Assembly (NCBI GenBank): GCA_038741495.1
Contig: JAVYKX010000002.1
Location: forward strand, 486,518 to 550,517
Length of the DNA stretch: 64,000 nucleotides
From: Thermofilum sp.
Lineage (GTDB): Archaea; Thermoproteota; Thermoprotei; Thermofilales; Thermofilaceae
Reading direction: 5' to 3'
The notes under the pieces are model-generated. The model was not told the origin of the DNA. It did not search any database and worked only from the letters and a program-made list of their open reading frames with translations. The position numbers were made by a program, and so were the translations under genes. This document shows positions 59,392 to 64,000 of this stretch, in pieces (positions within the stretch are counted from its first letter, which is position 1; every line of letters begins with the position of its first letter).

Positions 59392-60356
59392 CACAGCCCG
59401 GAAAGCTGCTACAAGCGCCTAACGCTGCGCGGAGGACGAAGCTTCTCGCACTCGCTGCCCGCATCAAAAGCTACTTCGTGGGGCACGATGATGTAGTGAA
59501 TCTCCTCCTCGTGTCGCTGCTATCGGAGGGGCACCTTCTCATCGAGGGACCCCCGGGAACGGGGAAAACCCTCCTCGCGAGGGTTTTCGCGAGCGGCATT
59601 GGCGGCACTTTCAAGAGGATTCAGATGACGCCCGACCTTCTCCCCGCCGACATCATCGGCACAGTGTACTACAATCTCCAGAGCGGGTCCTGGGAGATCC
59701 AGCTCGGCCCCATCTTCGCGAACGTGGTCTTCGTGGACGAGCTCAGCAGAGCCACTCCGAGAACCCAGGCCGCGCTGATCGAGGCGATGCAGGAGAGGCA
59801 GGTGTCGATCGGCGGGAGGACGTTCCCGCTCCCCAGGCCCTTCCTCCTCATCGCGACTAGAGTGTCGGGCGAGAGCGAGGGGATCTTCGAGCTCCCTACG
59901 GGCGAGGTCGACCGCTTCTCCTACAGCGTGAGCATTCCAGGCTACGACCCCGAGGTGGAGGCGGAAGTGCTGCGCCGCCTGGACTTCCTGGAGAGCGTGG
60001 ATGAGAGGAGAGTCTTGACCCCCGAGGACATCCAGCTGCTCATAGAGGACGTGAAGAAGGTTTACGTGCACGAGAGAATCCGGCTCTACGTGATCTCCCT
60101 CCTCAGAGCCGTCCGGCAGCTCGAGGAAGTGGGTGTTAAGCCGAGCACACGCGCAGCTGTCTGGCTCACGAAAGGCGCGAGAGCCCTAGCCTACCTCGCG
60201 GGGAGGAGCTACGTCCTCCCCGACGACGTTAAAGCGCTAGCAGTGCCGGTCCTGCGGCACAGAATAGGTTTGAAGCCCGAGTACGAGCTCGACGGCGTCG
60301 CAACCGAGCAGCTCATCCAGCGGGTCTTGAGGGAGGTAGAGGTCCCGAAAACATGA
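59388..60356 (+). CDS. MoxR-family AAA+ ATPase
   Basis: 322 residues. Walker A EGPPGTGKTLLARVFA (about 54-69), MoxR motif QMTPDLLPADIIGT, Walker B VVFVDELSRATPRTQAALIE, sensor 1 PFLLIATR. MoxR ATPases act as chaperones that assemble or activate a partner complex, often with a DUF58 protein. It ends 4 bp inside the DUF58 gene. GTG start. Confidence 0.93.
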   Translation: MTQPGKLLQAPNAARRTKLLALAARIKSYFVGHDDVVNLLLVSLLSEGHLLIEGPPGTGKTLLARVFASGIGGTFKRIQMTPDLLPADIIGTVYYNLQSGSWEIQLGPIFANVVFVDELSRATPRTQAALIEAMQERQVSIGGRTFPLPRPFLLIATRVSGESEGIFELPTGEVDRFSYSVSIPGYDPEVEAEVLRRLDFLESVDERRVLTPEDIQLLIEDVKKVYVHERIRLYVISLLRAVRQLEEVGVKPSTRAAVWLTKGARALAYLAGRSYVLPDDVKALAVPVLRHRIGLKPEYELDGVATEQLIQRVLREVEVPKT

Positions 60357-61651
60357 AGCTAACCAGCAAGGGGCGAGACCTTCTTCTCGCAGCTCTCGCC
60401 GAGGCTCTCCTCACCCTCGTTTTCCGGGATCCTCTCATCGCCGCAGCTACGCTCGCGATGCTCGCGCTCCTGGCAGCGGACGCCCTCACGGCATACAGGC
60501 AGGCTTCGAGAGACGCGGGAGCCCTTTCCCAGTGCAGGCTGAGCACCCGGAGCTTAAAGCTCCTAGCGGGGTCCAGCAGGGTTCTCCGGGCAGAGCTCCC
60601 GAACCCGGTTCGCTCACAGGTCGCCGCGGAGCCGGAGTGGGTGGGAGTCCGCGCCGCAGGCACGAGCCTCTACCTCCACCTGGCGCCCAGGATCTTCGGG
60701 GAAGCGAGCGTGAGGTTGAAGCTCCTCGCCAGGTCGAGGCTCGGCTTCTGGGAGCACGCGGCCGCCACCAACCCCCTATTCAGCGTGCTAGTCCTGCCGA
60801 AGGCGACACCCCTCCTCCTCCAAGCGCTCGCAAGCCTCGTAGGCGGCGCGGGCGAAGCAAGCGGGGAGGAGAAGCGGGCTTCCTCCTTCCAGCGGGGGCT
60901 AGAGTACCGCGGCTCGCGGAGGTACCAGCCGGGCGACAGGCTGAAGAGCATCGACTGGCCGGCCACGACCAGGCTGCAGGAGCTGATCGTCCGGGACTAC
61001 AGAGCCGGGGAGGGGTCCGCGGTGGTTGCTGTGAACTTAGACGCCCCGAGCCCCTCAGTCCTCGACTTCACCGTCTCGGCGATGCTCTCGGCAGCTCTAG
61101 CAGCCGCCAGAGAGGGCGTGGGCACCTCCCTCCTGAGAATCGAAGGCGGGTCGGCTGAGCTAACCCCCCGCCTCGACGCGAGGAGCGCTCTCGCGCTGGC
61201 GGTGAAGCTCGCGCTCGAGAAGCTTAAGCTGAGCTTCGAAGCGCTAGAGCAAATCCTCCCAGAACCCTCTTCAGAGCTAGCCAACCTGGCTGAAGAGCTC
61301 GGAGCTCTCAGCCTTAAGGAGGTTTTCGCGGAGAGAGCTCGCGAAGCCTCCAGGATCACCAGGAACCTGGAGAAGGGAGCTCTGCTCCTCCTCTGCGGCC
61401 CGCTCACCTCCAACGTGCAGCTCATCATCGACCTGGTGCACAGCGCGTCAGCGCGAGCGCGCGTCATCATCGTTACCCACCCGAAGCCGTGGGCAGACGC
61501 GAAAACACCTGAAGAGGCTAAAGCCATCAGGGAGACGCACGAGCGCGTAGTAACCCTCCTGGTAAAGCGCTTCCGAGTACACACCAGGCCTGCAGCAGCC
61601 GGAAGGGAAGTCGCACTCCACGCTCTAGCGCTGCGGGCGAGAGCCCAGTAG
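60353..61651 (+). CDS. DUF58-domain protein, partner of MoxR
   Basis: 432 residues: two membrane helices near 10-46, a soluble beta-rich region, and the DUF58 core FQRGLEYRGSRRYQPGDRLK then SIDWPATTRLQELIVRDYRA, followed by a VWA-like alpha/beta domain (VVAVNLDAPSPSVLDFTVSA). Known MoxR/DUF58 pairs are thought to regulate or assemble membrane complexes. Last gene of the operon; no clear terminator after it. Confidence 0.88.
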   Translation: MKLTSKGRDLLLAALAEALLTLVFRDPLIAAATLAMLALLAADALTAYRQASRDAGALSQCRLSTRSLKLLAGSSRVLRAELPNPVRSQVAAEPEWVGVRAAGTSLYLHLAPRIFGEASVRLKLLARSRLGFWEHAAATNPLFSVLVLPKATPLLLQALASLVGGAGEASGEEKRASSFQRGLEYRGSRRYQPGDRLKSIDWPATTRLQELIVRDYRAGEGSAVVAVNLDAPSPSVLDFTVSAMLSAALAAAREGVGTSLLRIEGGSAELTPRLDARSALALAVKLALEKLKLSFEALEQILPEPSSELANLAEELGALSLKEVFAERAREASRITRNLEKGALLLLCGPLTSNVQLIIDLVHSASARARVIIVTHPKPWADAKTPEEAKAIRETHERVVTLLVKRFRVHTRPAAAGREVALHALALRARAQ

Positions 61652-62316
61652 CAGCCCCAAGCTGAGAGCCCCCCAGCCTCTGGAACCCCGAGCGGCTGAG
61701 CCTCACCGACGGCTTGCCGAATACCGCGTACCGCAGCTAGAGTAGCTTCAAAGGAAGGAGGCTCGGCTCCGGGCGCTCCCGCGAGGCGGGAGGCTCCCGA
61801 GGTTCTTGGGAGCCGGTGGTTCAGAGAAGCAGGTGGCACTGCGGCTACGTAGAGGCCGCTCTCAAGCGCTTCGCCAGCGCTGAAGCATCAACTACTGTCA
61901 CGAATCCCCCTCGCGTACCCGAAGCCGTCCCCCAGCTCAGCTGCCAGCACCCCACCGATCCCCCCGCACCCCCAAGGCCTCTCAACCCCCCTCAGCACCC
62001 CACCCCCATACTCGAGAGCAGCGCAACCCCCTCCAGCTCCTCAGCCCCTCGGCACACCCAGCACCGCGCTCACAGCCCGCGCTCCCCCGCTAAGCTCACG
62101 CAAGCTCTAAAGCTCCACGTACACAGCGAAGCGCGAGAACACTCTACAGCTCAACCGGGCAGCAGAGCCGCCGGGAACGCGGAGCGCGCAACCCTAGCAG
62201 CGCAATAACGAAGGGTTAACGCAGCGGTTGAAGACAGTGTATTCTCGCGCCTCCCCAGTCTTCTCCTCAGGGAAGTTGCCAAGGATCCTCTCGAGAAGCT
62301 CGCAGCAGCCAGTCTC
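61652..62316. other. Gene-poor, decayed stretch
   Basis: 665 bp between DUF58 and vapC. Open frames on the plus strand are Pro/Ser/His-rich and not protein-like. On the minus strand there are short protein-like pieces in several frames (a VapC-type start, LAAELGDGFGYARG, LLERILGNFPEEK) broken by stops. This fits a decayed toxin-antitoxin remnant rather than an active gene. Confidence 0.45.
61845..61901 (-). pseudogene. Truncated VapC-like PIN toxin remnant
   Basis: GTG at 61901 starts VTVVDASALAKRLRAAST, then a stop. The VVDASALAK pattern is the N-terminal strand and catalytic Asp of many VapC PIN toxins. Only 18 residues remain. It lies 416 bp from the intact VapC on the same strand. Confidence 0.35.
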
Positions 62317-62742
62317 TCAGCCGAACCTTCTCTTTAGCGGGGTTCTGTCGAAGTCCCCATCGTTGGATACTATCTCCTTCGCCCCGCTTCTCAGCGCTGT
62401 AGCCAGGTGTACCGCATCCTCGAAGTCGAGGCTATGCTCCCGCATCAGCTCAGCCGCTCTGACGATGTCCTCTAGCGTCAAGGGTACCACCCTCAAGCCA
62501 GGCAAGCCCCCGATCGATCCCACCACCTTCCTGATCACCGCTTGGTCTCTCAAGCTCCTTCCAGCCAGGCCGGCCACTATCACCGCCGCCTCGTACAAGG
62601 TTAGCGCTGACGTCACGTAGCTCCCCCGCGGGGCCTCCTCGATCCTCTTCACCCACTCGTAGGAGGTTTCGCCGAAAGCCGGATGCCTGCCGAGCCAGTA
62701 CACGAAAACGTTGACGTCTACGTAGCTTTTCGGCTCCACCAT
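62317..62742 (-). CDS. vapC: PIN-domain ribonuclease toxin, VapC-like
   Basis: 141 residues. The acidic PIN residues are in place: Asp9 (SYVDVNVFVYW), Glu51 (TLYEAAVI), Asp106 and Asp109 (SLDFEDAVHLATAL) and Asp128/130 (SNDGDFD). VapC proteins cut tRNA or rRNA and are held off by their antitoxin. The ATG overlaps the end of the AbrB-type gene by 25 bp, which is normal for such pairs. Confidence 0.9.
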   Translation of the reverse strand: MVEPKSYVDVNVFVYWLGRHPAFGETSYEWVKRIEEAPRGSYVTSALTLYEAAVIVAGLAGRSLRDQAVIRKVVGSIGGLPGLRVVPLTLEDIVRAAELMREHSLDFEDAVHLATALRSGAKEIVSNDGDFDRTPLKRRFG

Positions 62743-62963
62743 CTCCTCACAGCCTCGGCCGCGTACTCGTCAACGTCCTCCGGCCACACAGCTACCTCGA
62801 AAGCCCCGAAGTACTTGTCAGCGACGCTTTCGAGAAGCTCTATCACAACGCGCCCCCCATCCACCCCCACTCTGACGCGGCTCCCCTCCCTTATCCCAAC
62901 CCTCTCCCTAATCCTCTTAGGGATAACCACCCTACCCCTCCCATCCACTCTCGCAATCTCCAT
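62718..62963 (-). CDS. vapB: AbrB/SpoVT-type antitoxin, VapB-like
   Basis: 81 residues. An N-terminal swapped-hairpin AbrB domain (IARVDGRGRVVIPKRIRERV, GIREGSRVRVGVDGGRVVIE) and a toxin-binding C-terminal helix (DEYAAEAVRRWW). It would bind its own promoter and neutralise the adjacent PIN toxin. The ATG at 62963 lies about 25 bp after a TATA-like GCTTAAATGG (minus); an upstream in-frame ATG at 62996 would overlap that box. Confidence 0.87.
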   Translation of the reverse strand: MEIARVDGRGRVVIPKRIRERVGIREGSRVRVGVDGGRVVIELLESVADKYFGAFEVAVWPEDVDEYAAEAVRRWWSRKAT

Positions 62964-63204
62964 CCATCTCCCACGGTAGCATGAAATCCCAACCATTTAA
63001 GCTTTCCCATCACTTCTCTACTCCCGCTCTCTGCAGCAGCGAGGCAGCCACCACTAGCTGCGCGCAGCCCCGGCACCAGCCCACTGCTCAAGGTCCAGAA
63101 GCACCCTTCTCTCCACTCAAGGCGCTACCACTCCCTTCCCTCTCGGGGCTCAGCCCCACACCACCCCGCAGTTCGAGCAGCCCGGAGCACCGGCCCCCCG
63201 CGTA

Positions 63205-63217
63205 AAAGATTTAATTT
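63205..63217 (+). promoter_or_regulatory. TATA element for the gene at 63238
   Basis: AAAGATTTAATTT, 21-33 bp before the ATG at 63238. Confidence 0.5.
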
Positions 63218-63237
63218 TTTCCGCTAAACTTCCGCGT

Positions 63238-63639
63238 ATGCTGGGGGGCCCCTCCGCCGGCTTCAAGCCTCCTCTGCTCCCAGAGCTCGAGGTCACGCCT
63301 GCGCTGGTTTCCGCCGCCTACAAGCGCGCGCTGAGGCTCGGACTGTACTGGAGGCTTGAGCCGGAGGAGCGGGCTATCCTAGCCCTCGCGAGAAAGCTGA
63401 AAGCCATCAAGAGCCCCACCCTCAGAGAAATCGTAGTCAAAATCCTTTCGAAAGTCTGGCCCGAGAAAGCCAAGCTCTACGAAGCGTTCAAGCTCGGCCT
63501 CCAAGTAGTCGAGAAGAGAGTCCAGGCAGCCCTCAAAATCGGCGCCCACAGCATCGCAGAGCTCTACACCAAGCTGGCGCCGAAAGCAATCCTGCACCTC
63601 GGGCTCGCAGTCATGAACCTCTCACCCCTCTACAGGTGA
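63238..63639 (+). CDS. Helical protein upstream of a nucleotidyltransferase
   Basis: 133 residues, helical and basic (LTLREIVVKILSKVWPEKAK-like SPTLREIVVKILSKVWPEKA, then LGLQVVEKRVQAALKIG). Not a HEPN domain by the RxxxxH motif. Leaderless ATG. After the stop, another frame reads DGEAQPAKLAQLLDSLEKDV with FSV and then a stop at 63709; this may be its natural C terminus, cut off by a frameshift near 63635. Probably a partner of the downstream nucleotidyltransferase. Confidence 0.6.
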   Translation: MLGGPSAGFKPPLLPELEVTPALVSAAYKRALRLGLYWRLEPEERAILALARKLKAIKSPTLREIVVKILSKVWPEKAKLYEAFKLGLQVVEKRVQAALKIGAHSIAELYTKLAPKAILHLGLAVMNLSPLYR

Positions 63640-64000
63640 TGGAGAAGCCCAACCCGCCAAGCTCGCGCAGCTCCTCGACAGCTTGGAGAAGGATGTCTTC
63701 AGTGTCTGAGGACACCGCGCTGGCAGTCCAAACCTGGAGGCTCAAAATGCTCCTCGAGTGGCGCAAGCACCTGCCAACCCTAGCCGAAGCCGCGAAGGAG
63801 GCCTTCGGGGAAGCTGAAGTCTACATCTTCGGCTCAGCCGTCGAAGGCGAGCTCACCGCAGACAGCGACATCGACGTCCTAGTAGTCTTGAACCACGTGC
63901 CCAGAAGCGGCTTGGAGAGAGCCAAGCTCCTCGACAAGCTCTGGAGAGCTCTCGAGAAGCGCGGCATCCCACCCTGGTACCCCTTCGAAGTACACCTCGC
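63639..64000 (+). CDS. MNT-type nucleotidyltransferase, cut by window edge
   Basis: Over 100 residues visible. The nucleotidyltransferase signature is FGSAVEGELTADSDIDVLVV (G-S-x-x-x-G, then S-D-I-D). Such domains (MntA-like, DNA polymerase beta fold) occur as antitoxins or enzymes beside a helical partner in toxin-antitoxin pairs. The ATG at 63639 shares a TGATG junction with the upstream gene; an ATG at 63693 in the same frame is an equally good start and fits the family better. The 3' end is outside the window. Confidence 0.78.
   Translation, partial: MEKPNPPSSRSSSTAWRRMSSVSEDTALAVQTWRLKMLLEWRKHLPTLAEAAKEAFGEAEVYIFGSAVEGELTADSDIDVLVVLNHVPRSGLERAKLLDKLWRALEKRGIPPWYPFEVHL

Noticed and set aside
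61816..62208. 130-codon open frame on the plus strand
   Set aside because: Composition is Pro/Ser/His-rich and low in hydrophobic residues, with no recognisable fold; it arises from GC-rich sequence.
1..64000. CRISPR array, tRNA or rRNA genes
   Set aside because: No evenly spaced direct repeats and no T-arm (GGTTCGAATCC-like) or rRNA core sequence was seen; the RecB/Cas4-like nuclease alone does not indicate CRISPR.

Overview
The window looks like a chromosomal segment of a hyperthermophilic archaeon of the Thermoproteota. It is GC-rich and very compact. Many genes start with GTG or TTG, and many have an A/T-rich TATA-like element about 25 bp before the start codon, the pattern of leaderless archaeal transcripts. 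The gene content agrees: RadA-type recombinases, archaeal phosphoglycerate mutase (ApgM), pantoate kinase, a ThiN domain, AlaX, a form III RuBisCO with ribose-1,5-bisphosphate isomerase, and AbrB/PIN toxin-antitoxin genes. A Thermofilum-like lineage is my best guess, but it is an inference. I saw no tRNA, rRNA or CRISPR array.

Layout. 0-4.4 kb: a RadA-family gene cut by the left edge, two genes with HTH-like features, and a four-gene minus-strand operon (winged helix, unknown protein, second RadA-like recombinase, RecB/Cas4-like nuclease). 4.4-9.6 kb: membrane-anchored PLD-like protein, small membrane protein, a PurM-like/ThiN fusion, AlaX, methyltransferase and a geranylgeranyl-reductase-like flavoprotein. 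9.7-13.5 kb: LctP-type permease and a CbiM-PDGLE-CbiQ-CbiO Ni/Co transporter. 13.6-26.1 kb: two UbiA-family prenyltransferases (MenA-like and heme O synthase), MFS protein, NadE, ApgM, ECF S-like protein, pantoate kinase, acylphosphatase, two MoeA genes and a GH12 glycosidase.

26.2-35.2 kb holds what looks like a nucleoside/pentose route to central metabolism: a ribokinase-like PfkB kinase, a nucleoside hydrolase, a complete ECF importer, two tandem eIF2B/R15P-isomerase paralogues and RuBisCO. Only the second paralogue keeps the catalytic Cys and Asp. RuBisCO would deliver 3-phosphoglycerate, the substrate of the ApgM encoded at 18.7 kb.

35.2-54.1 kb: peptidase, membrane hydrolase, flippase, UPF0173 hydrolase, radical SAM protein, sugar-isomerase-like protein, and then a surface-glycan region with GT2 and GT4 genes, a nucleotidyltransferase and two large polytopic membrane proteins. 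Two glycosyltransferase genes here are broken: one carries several frameshifts, the other a single frameshift at a run of six C. 54.2-61.7 kb: a tightly overlapping nine-gene operon of envelope proteins ending in DUF4350, MoxR and DUF58 proteins. It includes a DUF1616-type protein split into two genes in reversed order. 61.7-64 kb: a decayed stretch with a VapC-like remnant, an AbrB/PIN pair, and a helical protein plus MNT-type nucleotidyltransferase running off the right edge.
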